A DNA stretch of 64,000 nt from Siphonodentalium dalli (GCA_032622095.1 CP136061.1:251297582-251361581), one strand, 5' to 3'; positions 21,661-31,952 are shown, counted from the stretch's first letter. Numbers and translations are program-made. Notes: generated by a model from the sequence alone, not told the origin.

Positions 21661-21790
21661 TTCGCAATCTACAAAATTGTTCTCGTTCTTTTATTGACTT
21701 TATATTTAGTAGATATTTAGTAGAATTGATGACCCATGTCCGGAAACGCTCCTGTCAATTAATATTGATTTTATTTCGAATATTTTATTA
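21661..21790 (-). pseudogene. LINE ORF2 fragment (5' piece)
   Basis: On the minus strand this segment reads through KEREQFCRLRI and, if the two Hb1 elements and one TAA are removed, joins in frame with SSHALAIEKGRH at 20636. The joined motif RLRISSHALAIEK parallels TRLRISNHNLAIEK in the LINE at 29105-30340. An in-frame TGA lies upstream near 21755, so the piece is either 5'-truncated or decayed there. Confidence 0.78.
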
Positions 21791-21830
21791 TGAATTGCGA
21801 TATGAGAATAAAACGGGTTTTTTACCCTGT

Positions 21831-21899
21831 GCCAATGCATTCTCTTATATATGCGAGTCGACCATAGGTCGCCTCGCATATATAAGAGAATGCATTGGC
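21831..21899. repeat. 69-bp hairpin H1
   Basis: Near-perfect palindrome from GCCAATGCATTCTCTTATAT to its reverse complement around the centre GACCATAGGTC. Sister copies are at 22118, 23027, 25270, 25555 and 31997. Confidence 0.93.
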
Positions 21900-22117
21900 C
21901 TAACAATTTTTTAATATTTTAATATATTTTTTTTGTATTCTTTAACAATTTTATAATTTCACCCATACAGAGCCCCAGACAAACATGAGCAGACGACACT
22001 CTTCTATATGCTTCTATATATGTGTGGGGCTCCCTGCAGGGTAATGGATGTTTTTTATTTTATGTCCTAAAAATTGTAAGAAACATTTATTTAAAAAAAA
22101 TGATAAAAAATTGTTAG

Positions 22118-22186
22118 GCCAATGCATTCTCTTATATATGCGAGGCGACCTATGGTCGACTCGCATATATAAGAGAATGCATTGGC
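22118..22186. repeat. 69-bp hairpin H2 (inverted orientation)
   Basis: Same palindrome as H1, with the asymmetric centre (GAGGCGACC...GACTCG) inverted. It forms the right end of element D. Confidence 0.93.
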
Positions 22187-22662
22187 ACAGGGTATACAAA
22201 TACCGACTTACGACTGGTGTTCCCATAGCTATGCTCCGAACGTCAAATGACCCAGATTGATTGTTTATATTGTTTTATTACATAGTTATAGGCGTTATGA
22301 GTCTAATTAACGTTTATTTGTGACAGATTTACACATAAAATGTCTAGTCTCTGTTAACAGTAATCACTATTGTTCGTTAGCTAAACAACCACACATTGTC
22401 ATACCAGAAAATACTCGAAATATGATAAGTATTAATCAATAGAAGCATTTCCGGACATGGTTCTTCGATTCATATCTAATATTTTATACCCCGGTAACTA
22501 TATAATACATGTTTACAAAGAGATAGACCATGTTTAAGGACCGTTACCCCGCCCGTACTAAGCTGATCTGAACTGGATCAAAACAGTGTTGAACAAATCA
22601 CATTTACCGAATATCAACAAAATCAGTTAGTTCAGATCCCCATTAGGCAATTATCCCTTTAA

Positions 22663-23142
22663 CCCTTTCAGTGCCAGGGGGCGATCTCATCGGCCCTAAT
22701 TTACGGTCTGTAAAATCGGCCCTAAATTTTTAATTTTGTTTGTGAGTGTCTGTGGAATTTTTTGGGTTGAATTTGTTTTGGGTATGCTTAAGCATACTAT
22801 AGCGAATTTAAAAACAAACTGGTTAAAACCTTAGGGGCATGTTATAACTCAAAACTATCACCAAGTATTCATAGTAATAATTTTGATGCCCATGAAAAAC
22901 GTAAGATTCCCTGGCACTAAACCTACAAAATAAGTCTGGCACTGAAAGAGAGTAGATTATAAGAAAAAATTTATTAAAATTGTAAAAAATTGTAAAAAAT
23001 AATAACAAATGATGAAAATTTGTTAGGCCAATGCATTCTCTTATATATGCGAGGCGACCTATGGTCGACTCGCATATATAGGAGAATACATTGGCACAGG
23101 GTATATGGGTTGATACAAGAATCGGACTTGGCACTGAAAGGG
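22663..23142. mobile_element. piggyBac-like MITE (TTAA, CCCTTTCAGTGCC ends)
   Basis: TTAA (22659-22662) precedes CCCTTTCAGTGCCAGG, and TTGGCACTGAAAGGG precedes TTAA (23143-23146). A TTAA target with a CCC terminus is characteristic of piggyBac. Copy 2 of repeat R keeps the unoccupied site CCCTTTAAATCG (31776-31787), which confirms the boundaries. TGGCACT-type subterminal repeats occur near the right end, and hairpin H3 lies at 23027-23095. No transposase frame is present. Confidence 0.87.
23027..23095. repeat. 69-bp hairpin H3 (inverted orientation)
   Basis: Same palindrome as H1, with two changes in the right arm (AGGAGAATACATTGG). It sits inside the piggyBac-like MITE. Confidence 0.92.
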
Positions 23143-23261
23143 TTAAATCGTCAGATATCCCTCCCCGAATGGAGATAATGTAGCACAATCGTTTTTGTAT
23201 CAAAAGCGACTCTGCAACATATCCTCGCGCAAATAGGTTCATAATCGAGCCATAATATTAA

Positions 23262-23590
23262 AGGGGTACTGTACACTAAATATCGCCATTTGTGTGACCA
23301 TCTCCTTTTATACTCAGCAGAATATATGCAACAAATGAATTAACTTGAGCCAAAGATTAGTACAAATACAATTGTGTGCTGCATGAACGATTCGAACAAC
23401 ATGGTAATTATAATGAAAACGAATTTATGACTTCAGCCATTTATTTATTTTCATTTTAATTACAATGTTACTTGCATTGTTCATAGAGCATTCTACACTT
23501 ATCCATAGCTCTAATTCATTCATTTGTTGCATAGTTGAGTACAAAAGGAGATGGTCTCATAAATGGCCGGATTTAGTGTACAGACCCCCT
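23262..23590. mobile_element. TTAA-flanked MITE T1, complete copy
   Basis: TTAA at 23258-23261 and 23591-23594. TIRs of about 80 bp start AGGGGTACTGTACACTAAAT and contain GACCATCTCCTTTTATACTC and GCAACAAATGAAT. It is 329 bp long without coding capacity. Repeat R copy 2 lacks it (AATATTCAAATAGGATG near 31891-31907). The interrupted copy at 28569-31614 and an end fragment at 33697-33738 are relatives. piggyBac or Kolobok are the candidate superfamilies. Confidence 0.87.
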
Positions 23591-23648
23591 TTAACATAGG
23601 ATGATATTGGATAATTTGATACCGAAATATGCAAATAGTGGGCCACAG

Positions 23649-25171
23649 CAGGGGGTGTCGGGAAAAATTTCCAGGCACGTATGATCATTTTAATTTTTTC
23701 CGGCCTCGGGGGACCCACCCACCCAATTTCTTCAGTTTCCGGTCTTTTTTTCCAGGCAATTTTGGACACCCACCCTTTTTTTCCCGTTTCAGGAAGTTTT
23801 TTCCGGTCAGTTTTGGACACCCACCACCCCCCCCCTAAATTTGAGAAAATTATCAATTGATCAACCAAATAGCTGATTATCCTGCATTATCATAATTTAT
23901 TGCGCGATATTTGAATAGAACAGTGCATAATGAGATAACGATACTATTTGAATTTATCATATAAGTGTCATTAATCAAGAAATGTGTCAACATAATCACA
24001 TTTCAAGGGATATATAGGCAGAGGGCCAAAGTTTTTTATTAACATTCATTTTCATAATATATAGTCACATGATCTAGTCACATAATCACATTTGATTATT
24101 CTACATAATACATGGTACCGGTACAACAAATTTCAGATTATTTGATATTTTGATATTTGCTATGTGATATACAGTAATGCCCTAATTAATCGACTCCATA
24201 ACCACAGCAGAATAATAGGTAATTTTTCAGGATTTAGTCGGAAATATGGCTTGTTGTCATGACAACAAGCCATATTTCCAACTAAATCCTGAAAAATTAC
24301 TCATTATTTGCTGTGGTTATGGAGTCGTTTAATTAGGGCATTACTGTATTGCTGGAATCAAATTGTTTATCAAAACATGTGGAAATACAACTGTTCATCC
24401 CAGTTTGAAGAATAATGCTAATACCAAACATAACAATGATATACCCGCGCTACTCTTCTTGGGGCATCTCAGAAACCAGAACTGAGGAAACATGTTATAA
24501 CGTGTAATGGCAGGCTGGTAGCCACTGCCTGAAGTAATAGGCTTCGTAATAATTGGGAATAATATGGATGGATAGCTCAATTTCACTTCTTTTTTGCTCA
24601 CGATATCAGTGACGATAAAATCTTCGTTACTGTGATTAACATTACAAGCTGATCCACATTAACATGGAAAACAATGTGAAATTGTTCAAGCTGGCCCGGC
24701 TGGCCTTCAATTTATTTGTTAAGATTTTATGTTTTACGTTGTCAAAAGTCTATTTTATTCCATTATTTATTATATCTTTATTTCCACGTCACATATGGTG
24801 AAGTGTGCTTTCATTTTATTACTTATTTTCAGCTGAGTTCTGCATAGTTATTCTTATTTTGTTGTATCAGTAGATGGAATCCTGATTAAATTTTATTTTT
24901 CCAATAGCGCAGTTTCTAGTTCTATCAAGTTGAATTTGGGTTATTGTTGGCCATTGTGCAACTGATCCAACTTCTGATAACCTCTATATGTAGTATAGCA
25001 TTACTATTAACTATATATGACCCGTTTCTGTTCAAAACACATCAAAATAAGACTCAATAACAGGAATGGAAAAAAAATTTGGCATATGGAAAAAACTGCT
25101 TTTTGGACCCAAGAGACACCCACCCACCCCATCATACGTGCCTGGAAATATTTTCCGACCCCCCCCCCCTG
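23649..25171. mobile_element. hAT-like element 1, about 1.5 kb
   Basis: Its inverted ends read CAGGGGGTGTCGG and ...CCGACCCCC...CTG, both followed inward by TTTCCAGGCACGTATGAT in inverted form. GCCACAG flanks both sides (23642-23648 and 25172-25178), a 7-bp match to the 8-bp duplication expected for hAT. The left end holds imperfect units with GGACACCCACC. I find no transposase frame, so it is non-autonomous. A palindromic MITE is nested at 24172-24346. Confidence 0.75.
24172..24346. mobile_element. 175-bp palindromic MITE (Tc1/mariner-like)
   Basis: The entire element is one near-perfect palindrome centred at about 24259, with ends CAGTAATGCCCTAATTAA and flanking TA at 24170-24171 and 24347-24348. 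The core is GGCTTGTTGTCATGACAACA. TA duplication and CAGT ends fit Tc1/mariner. A decayed half copy lies at 19752-19823. Confidence 0.9.
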
Positions 25172-25269
25172 GCCACAGTGCCATTCTACACCGATTATGA
25201 ATCTAAAATAAATCATACGTGACCCGCCGTATCAAATCCAGTCGTAAGTCGGGATTTTGTTTACCCTGT

Positions 25270-25336
25270 GCCAATGCATTCTCTTATATATGCGAGTCGA
25301 ACATGTCGCCTCGCATATATAAGAGAATGCATTGGC
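25270..25336. repeat. Hairpin H4 (67 bp)
   Basis: H1-type palindrome with a 2-bp shorter centre (TCGAACATGTCG). It is the left end of element C. Confidence 0.92.
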
Positions 25337-25554
25337 CTAACTTTTTTTTACAATTTTAATAATGTTTTCTTGTATTCTTTAACAATTGTATAATTTCACC
25401 CATACAGAGCCCCAGACAAACATGAGCAGACGACACTCTTCTATATGCTTCTATATATGTGTGGGGCTCCTTGCAGGGTAATGGATGTTTTTTATTTTAT
25501 GTCCTAAAAATTGTAAGAAACATTTATTTAAAAAAAATGATAAACAATTGTTAG

Positions 25555-25623
25555 GCCAATGCATTCTCTTATATATGCGAGGCGACCTATGGTCGACTCG
25601 CATATATAAGAGAATGCATTGGC
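25555..25623. repeat. 69-bp hairpin H5 (inverted orientation)
   Basis: Same as H2. It is the right end of element C. Confidence 0.93.
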
Positions 25624-25855
25624 ACAGGGTATACAAATCCCGACTTACGACTGGATTTGATATGGCGGGTCACATATGGAGAACAGACTGGGACAAGACT
25701 GCCGTATAATGCACCATACATACATGCAACAACATAAAATAACAGATAATGACAAAACGACAATTCCTCCCACCACGCTGGGATATATTGGCTTTGAGTT
25801 GAAGAGTAAATAATTATTTCCAGCGACCTATAAGAACAGCCTGTTCTCGTCATAA

Positions 25856-26338
25856 GCCCACTTAATTTTCGATTCACCGATTATTTTTGTTATAGTGCCT
25901 TGATGGGTTTAATAACAATCTATGCCATTAACTATGATTAAAATACTATAATTCGTCACCAATTGAAACGTCTGTGGCTCAGAAGATGTCCATAGAGAAA
26001 TAGAAAACAGCTGAAATCATAGAAAGATTCTCCCGTTAAGGCTCCCAGAATGCAACATAATTCAAACTAAAAATGTAATTTCAATGGAAGGGGAATAACT
26101 CTATCTTTAATATATACAGTTATTTCCCCTCCATTGAAAATAATACACTTTGCACTACAAAACAGATGAAACTTAAGCACAAAAACACGTCGGTAACGCA
26201 ACAAAAAGAACATGTTCATAGTTTAGTACAAGGGATGAGTTGATAATACAGTATTTTGGAGCTTCCTCTTTCAAATGGTATATAATATGGCATATATTTT
26301 ATATATGTGATCTGGGGGTTTGAAAATTAAGTGGGCTT
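25856..26338. mobile_element. TTAA-type TIR element E, uninterrupted copy
   Basis: Inverted ends GCCCACTTAATTTTC (25856) and GAAAATTAAGTGGGC (26322-26336). TTAA is kept on the right (26339-26342) and degraded to ATAA on the left. It is the reverse-oriented, uninterrupted relative of the 17041-19008 element. An inner palindrome (CAATGGAAGGGGAATAACTC...TTCCCCTCCATTG, 26082-26137) is shared with 18738-18803. No coding frame. Confidence 0.78.
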
Positions 26339-26453
26339 TTAAAATAAGCACAACACGTTCTTATTTCAATGAGCGAAATAAGCTCATATTGGCATTATTT
26401 AACCTCAATATACGCACTATATGGAACAAGGCGCGGTTTTTAAAACAGTCCAA

Positions 26454-26598
26454 TATTGGACTATTTCCATATGAAATAAGCCTACATTGGCAGATGATAT
26501 TGGACTATTTCCATATGAAATAAGCCTACATTGTCGGATGATATTGGACTATTTCCATATGAAATAAGCCTATATTGTCAGATGATATTGGGACTATT
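26454..26598. repeat. 44-bp tandem repeat, about three units
   Basis: Unit TATTGGACTATTTCCATATG plus AAATAAGCCTACATTG and GATGA, starting at 26454, 26498 and 26542, with a partial fourth. The following 26599-26990 is unassigned. Confidence 0.94.
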
Positions 26599-26990
26599 TA
26601 ATCTACCTTTCTTCGTCGACATGACTTACAAGATACACGCTCTTTATAATGTGTTTTCACTGCGACAGAACACAAAACCAAAAATTGTGTAAAATATTAA
26701 ATAATGTGAATATTTAGGTTCAATATGAACCTATAGGATACACATCATAGTTTGTGTATGGGACACTTGGAATACTGTGACAAATCCTTGTATGCATTTT
26801 CACTCAGTGCTTTTCACCATCAGTAGTACATGGGGGTAATTCATAAAACAAATATGTTGTAAGCCGTTTCGATTTTCACAAATTTCCTTCTTTGAGTTTC
26901 TAAAAGGCCCTTTGGTAGACCTTCCAGTGAATCACTCGATCTGAATTTGTCTCTGCCATTCGTGTGTGCTAGGTGTGTTGTTCGCTTACC

Positions 26991-27186
26991 CTGTCAGTCA
27001 TGTTACCTGGTCAGACACCACTTACCTATATGGTTGCATATAGCACACTTATCCTGATATCGAGTTACCTGGTCAGACACCCACTTACCCATACTGGTCA
27101 CATACAATACACTCATCCTGTCAGTCATGTTACCTGGTCAGACAGCCACTTACCATTACTGGTTACATATAATACACTTAATTGCA
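26991..27186. repeat. 62-65 bp tandem repeat, three units
   Basis: GTTACCTGGTCAGACA recurs at 27002, 27064 and 27129, each followed by CACTTACC and an ATACACTTAT-type end. The copies are diverged. Not coding. Confidence 0.88.
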
Positions 27187-27264
27187 GGCTTCAACCCGCC
27201 ATGTGGCTTTAATGATCAACTGGCCGATTGAAACCATTAACACTTTCTTTACTAAATGGAATAT

Positions 27265-27500
27265 CCCAGTTAGTTGTAGAGTGTACATCGGAATGGTTTA
27301 TTATTCATTTGGAGGGTTCGGAGGGTGATAAAAGCAGACAACAGATAACTAAAATTGTATTGAGGGATTGAGGGAAATACTTGGATAATAAGTTCAACAA
27401 ACGAGTCTCCCAGTCAGTTAACAAGAGGGTACATCGGAATGGTCTGTTATTGCTTTGGAGGGATGTTAAGGTGATACAAGCAGACGACAAATGAATAGAA
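27265..27500. repeat. Two-copy duplication, about 154-bp offset
   Basis: CCCAGTTAG...GTACATCGGAATGGT...TTTGGAGGG...GCAGAC at 27265-27350 recurs at 27419-27500. It lies just upstream of the 68-bp satellite. Confidence 0.8.
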
Positions 27501-27539
27501 GTACCGAATGTTTAGTTAACAAGTTCAAACACCATATGG

Positions 27540-28568
27540 TCGTTTGTTGAACTTATTATCTGAACATTTCGTATGGGATAACTATTAATCAATGATGCTT
27601 TAGTATAGAAAGGGTTAAACTTATTATCTGAACATTTCCTATGGGATAACTACTCATCAATGATGCTTTAGTATAGAGAGGGTTAAACTTATTATCTGAA
27701 CATTTCCAATGGGAACTACTCATCAGTGATGCTTTAGTATAGAAAGGGTTAAATATATTATCTGAACATTTCATGTGGGATAACTACTCATCAATGATGC
27801 TTTAGTATAGAAAGGGTTAAATATATTATCTGAACATTTCATGTGGGATAACTACTCATCAGTGATGCTTTAGTATAGAAAGGGTTAAATATATTATCTG
27901 AACATTTCGTATGTGATAACTATTAATCAATGATGCTTTAGTATAGAAAGGGTTAAACTTATTATCTGAACATTTCCTATGGGATAACTACTCATCAGTG
28001 ATGCTTTAGTGTAAAAGGGTTAAACTTATTTATTATCTGAACATTTCCAATGGGAACTACTCATCAGTGATGCTTTAGTATAGAAAGGGTTAAATATATT
28101 ATCTGAACATTTCCTATGGGACAACTACTCATCAATGATGCTTTAGTATAGAAAGGGTTAAATATATTATCTGAACATTTCGTATGGGATAACTATTAAT
28201 CAATTATGCTTTAGTATAGAAAGGGTTAAACTTATTATCTGAACATTTCCTATGGGACAACTACTCATCAATGATGCTTTAGTATAGAAAGGGTTAAACT
28301 TATTATCTGAACATTTCCAATGGGAACTACTCATCAATGATGCTTTAGTGTAAAGGGTTAAACTTATTATCTGAACATTTCTTATGGCATCATTACTCAT
28401 CAATGATGCTTTAGTATAGAAAGGGTTAAACTTATTATCTGAACATTTCCTATGGGATAACTACTCACCAGTGATGCTTTAGTGTAAAAGGGTTAAACTT
28501 ATTTATTATCTGAACATTTCTTATGGGATCACTACTCATCAATGATGCTTTAGTATAGAAAGGGTTAA
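27540..28568. repeat. 68-bp tandem satellite array
   Basis: About 15 units. TTATTATCTGAACATTTC is followed by GATAACTACTCATCA and TGATGCTTTAGTATAGAAAG, ending in GGTTAAAC. Some units carry small indels (GTGTAAAAGGG, TTATTTATTATC). The last unit's GGTTAAA supplies the TTAA next to MITE T1 copy 2. Minus-strand open frames here are repeat artefacts. Confidence 0.96.
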
Positions 28569-28690
28569 AGGGTTACTGAACATTAAATCCGGCCATTTAT
28601 GGGACCATCTCCTTTTATACTCAACAGAATATATGCAACAAATTAATGAATTTGAGCGCTATGGATTAGTGCAAAATGCACGTACGTGCT

Positions 28691-30346
28691 CTAGATAGAT
28701 AGATAGCTAACTTTATTGCAATATAGACATCCAAATGTGGACAGGTTCCAGAAATACGTGTACATAAAGACATTGAAACATGAAATAAGAGAACACAAAA
28801 ATACATATACACAAGATAGATACAACAATATGTTATGATATGGCACCCTTGGTAGCAGATCGAGTGATAATTTCGCGGATGTGAGCCTTTATGTATTCAT
28901 GGCTGATAACATTGATCTTTGTTTAAAACATAAGTTAATCTTACGGAATATTAACGAACAGACATTCGGGTCATTGTTACTCATAATAAATATAAATTTG
29001 TCAGTTTCTTTCCATTGTAAAAATCCCGGCTTATATAATTCTAACTGTGAGTAGAGATCATTTCTTATGGACTTATATGCGTTACATTCGGTTATAAAGT
29101 GAATCTAATTTTCTATAGACTTTCCTTCTTTGCAATATAAGCATATTCTAGCTGCTTCGGATTTAACAGGATAGATATGTCTTAGTTTTTCAATAGCAAG
29201 GTTATGATTACTGATTCGCAAACGTGTAAACATACTTCTTGCCTCATTGTTGATTGTATATTTGAGATAGGGTTCTATATAATATCCATGTTTGACAAGC
29301 GCATAGGTCCTCAATTTATTACCACCATCTCCTCTGATTGCGGTGGGTGCCATAAGTACTTTGGTGAATTCCGATCGGTATACCTCTTTCAGTTGGCTAC
29401 ATAAGTTTATCGCCGCGGGCCGAATCTTCGCATCTTTTGGGCATTTCTTCCGTATTATGTCATCTAATTGTACGTTCCCTTTGATAAGTTTATTATCGGT
29501 GTACGCATCATTAAGTAACGTGTGACGCTCGTGCCGTTGTAATTTGACATTGAAAGCGATTGTAATAGGATATCTGCCCAGCTCCGCCATCGCTGCGTAA
29601 TTTGACGCTTTGTTGCCTATTCCAAGAGCCATTTTACAATATTCAACGTGCAGCTTCTCTCCGTCCAAATCTTTTCTATTGAATATATGATGTTCATTTA
29701 TCCACAGTTCCGAGCCATATAATAGAATAGGCTTTATTAACTGATCGAAAAGTTTAACGAGAATCGGTGGTGATGGCGCATGTTTGCTTTGAAGTGATCG
29801 CTTGAGGCTATGCATTACTCTACATGCTTTATTAATCATTTCCGCTTGTGCCATAGCAAATTTGCCTTTCTTGTGAAATACGATACCTAGGTATGAGTAA
29901 TGATCCACGGGTGAAATTATATCATGAGCCAAGTTAAACGTGGGAGTTGTTACTGTTCGTTTATTTGTGAATAAGATAGATTTGGTTTTGTCGGTATTTA
30001 TTTGAAGTGCGTTCGATTCTGCGAAGTGTTGTAAATTATCAAGACATCTTTGCATGCCTCTGGGGGATGTGGATAGCAATACCAGATCGTCCGCGAATAA
30101 CAGGTGATTAATTGGGTTTTCATTTATTATAGCTGGTTTGCATTCTGTATCGAAAATGGATGATATACCGTTTATGTATATTTTGAATAACGTAGGTGAA
30201 ATTGAATACCCCTGTCTGACTCCAATTGTAGAAAGTAGCGGCGGGCCCACACCATTGCTAGTTTTCAGTTGATATGTACTTTTATGATAAATAGATTTAA
30301 TTACTCGGAGAATCTGGCCATCTATACCAAGCCGCCTCATGTTATA
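28691..30346 (-). mobile_element. 5'-truncated LINE inserted in MITE T1
   Basis: It is bounded on the right by the MITE sequence ATGAACGATGC and on the left by a (TATC)n-type tail (28691-28706 as TAGATAGATAGATAG). Its 3' UTR is roughly 28707-28888. Microsatellite tails and 5' truncation are usual for several non-LTR clades. I did not find a clear target-site duplication. See the ORF entry for the protein. Confidence 0.85.
29105..30340 (-). pseudogene. LINE reverse transcriptase (partial ORF2, one nonsense codon)
   Basis: The product would copy LINE RNA into DNA at the target site. The 411 codons inside the LINE begin at MRRLGIDG. They show RT motif B (GVRQGYSISPTLFKIYINGI), the catalytic FADD in LLFADDLVLL, and motif D (LQINTDKTKSILF). 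The thumb-like region with ILLYGSELW and YPVKSEAARICLYC follows. The fingers and first catalytic aspartate are missing through 5' truncation. The frame stops at 29105 in SIEN*, but continues past this single stop with IHFITEC and further residues to a TAA at about 28889. The Cys-His knuckle (CLYC...H...C) is therefore present but split by a nonsense mutation. Upstream residues of the longer open frame (30341-30451) come from MITE DNA. The element is dead; I did not resolve its clade. Confidence 0.9.
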
Positions 30347-30529
30347 TGAACGATGCATACAACATGGTATAATGAAAATGAATTTATGACTGATTTTCAT
30401 TATAATTACAATGTTATTTGCATCGTTCATTGAGCACACGAGTAAATCCATCGCTCAAATTTGTTGCATATATTCTACTGAGTATAAAAGGAGATGGTCC
30501 CATGAATGGCCGGATGTTGTGTACAGTAC

Positions 30530-31602
30530 CAGGGGCGTAGCAAGCAAATTTTATTGGGGGTATAACCATTCATCGCGAAGCGAAGACCCGACGCCTTTCG
30601 GCGTCGGTGGGGGAGAGCACGGGAGGGGGTCGCCCCCTCTCGATGTGGGGGGGGGGGGGTCCTGGGGTCGTCCCCCGGGAAAATTCTCTGACATTGGAAG
30701 CTTAAAGTGGCTCTCTGGTGGCTTCTGACCCATCTGGCATTGTTTTCCCACCCACTACATTATCATAGATTAGATCAACATTCTTATCATTTATCAATTG
30801 TAATTTAATTTCATAAAATGGTAGGCCGATTGAAAGTGTAATGAACAAATAGGTATATGGGAATTCATGTTGTGTTATTATCTAGTCATTAATTATGTGA
30901 AATTACTCCCATAACTGGGATCAGATATTCAGAAAGTAAATATGTCACAAACAACCACGAGAAAGTATACTACATGGATACACACATCACCATGGGTATG
31001 TATCGTGGGGTATTTATCGTGTGGGTATGAATAGTGTGGGTATGCATCGTGGGTATGTATAGTGGGTATGTATAGTGGGTAGGAATCGTTGGGGTATGTA
31101 TCCTGGGTATGTATAGTGGGGGTATGTATAGCGTGGTTATGTATAGTGGTGGTATGTATCGTGTGAGTATGTATAGTGTGGGTATGTATCGTGTGGGTAT
31201 GTATAGTGTGGGTATGTATAATGTGGGTATGTATAGTGTGGGTATGTATAGCGTGGGTATGTATATTGGTGGTATATATTGTGTGGGTATGTATCGTGTG
31301 GGTATGTATAGTGTGGGTATGTATAGTGTGGCTATGTATAGTGTGGTATGTATAATGTGGGTATGCATAGTGTGGGTATGTATAGTGTTGGTATTTATAG
31401 TATGGGTATGTATCGTTTGGGTATGTATAGTTTGGGTTTGTATCATGGAGGTATGTATGGTGTGGGTGTGTATCGTGGGGGTGTGCATTGTCGCGATCGT
31501 CGGCGATACTTCATTAGTTTGCCAAATTTGTTTTACTAACCTGTGGAAAATATTGGGGGGGGGGTAAATACCCCCTTGCCCCCCCCGGTTCCTAAGCCCC
31601 TG
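30530..31602. mobile_element. hAT-like element 2 with perfect 8-bp TSD
   Basis: Ends CAGGGGCGTAG and CTAAGCCCCTG (11-bp TIR, one mismatch), with an exact 8-bp duplication TACAGTAC at 30522-30529 and 31603-31610. Both the CAGGG terminus and the 8-bp duplication are hAT hallmarks. The interior has a GACGCC...GGCGTC hairpin near 30590, G-runs and a large minisatellite, and no transposase. Confidence 0.9.
30985..31480. repeat. 15-bp minisatellite GTGTGGGTATGTATA
   Basis: Roughly 30 units of GTGTGGGTATGTATA with variants (GTGGGTATGTATC, GTGGTGGTATGT), inside hAT-like element 2. A 15-bp period keeps frames open on both strands, producing Thr/Ile/His-Pro and Val/Met/Gly-Tyr repeats. I reject these as genes. 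Confidence 0.95.
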
Positions 31603-31952
31603 TACAGTACCACTTTAAACACCTTTACCCCCCTTTAAAGAAATAGAACGCATTTAATTACCGTTACTCCGCCCATACTAAGCTGATCTGAACTCGATCA
31701 AGACATTGTTGAACAAATCACAATTACCGAATATCAACAAAATCAGTTATTTCAGATCCCTATTGGGCAATTGTCCCTTTAAATCGTCATATACCTCTCC
31801 CCGAATATAGATCGTGTAGAAAAATCGTATTCTGCATCACAAACGACTAGGCAACATATCCGCGCACAAATATGTTCATAATCGACCTATAATATTCAAA
31901 TAGGATGATGGATTATTTGATTCTGAAATATTCCAACAGTGGAGTTATGTCC

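Larger units (their letters stand above)
21822..22222. mobile_element. Element D: hairpin-ended inverted-repeat element
   Basis: It begins TTACCCTGTGCCAATGC and ends GGCACAGGGTATACAAAT...CGACTTACGACTGG. It closely matches 25258-25660 throughout, including GAGCCCCAGACAAACATGAG and TGTGTGGGGCTCC. Each end carries one 69-bp hairpin in opposite orientation. Compared with the complete copy at 25219-25673, the outer ends are missing or replaced, so D is truncated. No coding frame. Confidence 0.75.
25219..25673. mobile_element. Element C: complete hairpin-ended TIR element
   Basis: TIRs of about 120 bp begin GTGACCCGCCGTATCAAATC, continue GTCGTAAGTCGGGATTTTG, and contain one hairpin each (H4, H5). 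The centre is an AT-rich stretch plus GAGCCCCAGACAAACATGAG. Repeat R copy 2 shows the unoccupied locus near 33655-33690. The target duplication may be ATAC/ATAT (25215-25218 and 25674-25677). The superfamily is not identified, and there is no coding frame. Confidence 0.8.
22545..25690. repeat. Old dispersed repeat R, copy 1 (interrupted)
   Basis: The pieces 22545-22662, 23143-23261, 23591-23648, 25179-25218 and 25674-25690 line up in order with 31660-31934, 32157-32170 and 33611-33690. Landmarks are ACTAAGCTGATCTGAAC, AATATCAACAAAATCAGTTA, CTCCCCGAAT, ATTCTACACCGATTATGAA and GGAGAACAG. Copy 1 is broken by four insertions: 22663-23142, 23262-23590, 23649-25171 and 25219-25673. Confidence 0.8.
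28569..31614. mobile_element. TTAA MITE T1 copy 2, split by a LINE and a hAT-like element
   Basis: Left part 28569-28690 (AGGGTTACTGAACATTAAAT...GCAACAAATTAATG) and right part 30347-30521 plus 31611-31614 match the two ends of the complete 329-bp copy at 23262-23590. TTAA flanks at 28565-28568 and 31615-31618. The LINE (28691-30346) sits in the MITE centre. The hAT-like element (30530-31602) sits in the right terminal repeat. Both inserted after this copy was in place. Confidence 0.85.

Noticed and set aside
27540-28570. Short minus-strand ORFs with repeated SSHWKCSDNKFNPFYTKASLM-like peptides
   Set aside because: Direct readings of the 68-bp satellite with no coding constraint.
30341-30451. 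First 37 codons of the 448-codon frame at 29105-30451 as part of the LINE protein
   Set aside because: They lie in MITE T1 sequence; the LINE begins at about 30346.
30970-31567. Opposed ORFs of 172 and 152 codons rich in Thr/Ile/His-Pro and Val/Met/Gly-Tyr
   Set aside because: A 15-bp minisatellite inside a hAT-like element keeps both strands open; composition is fully explained by the repeat.
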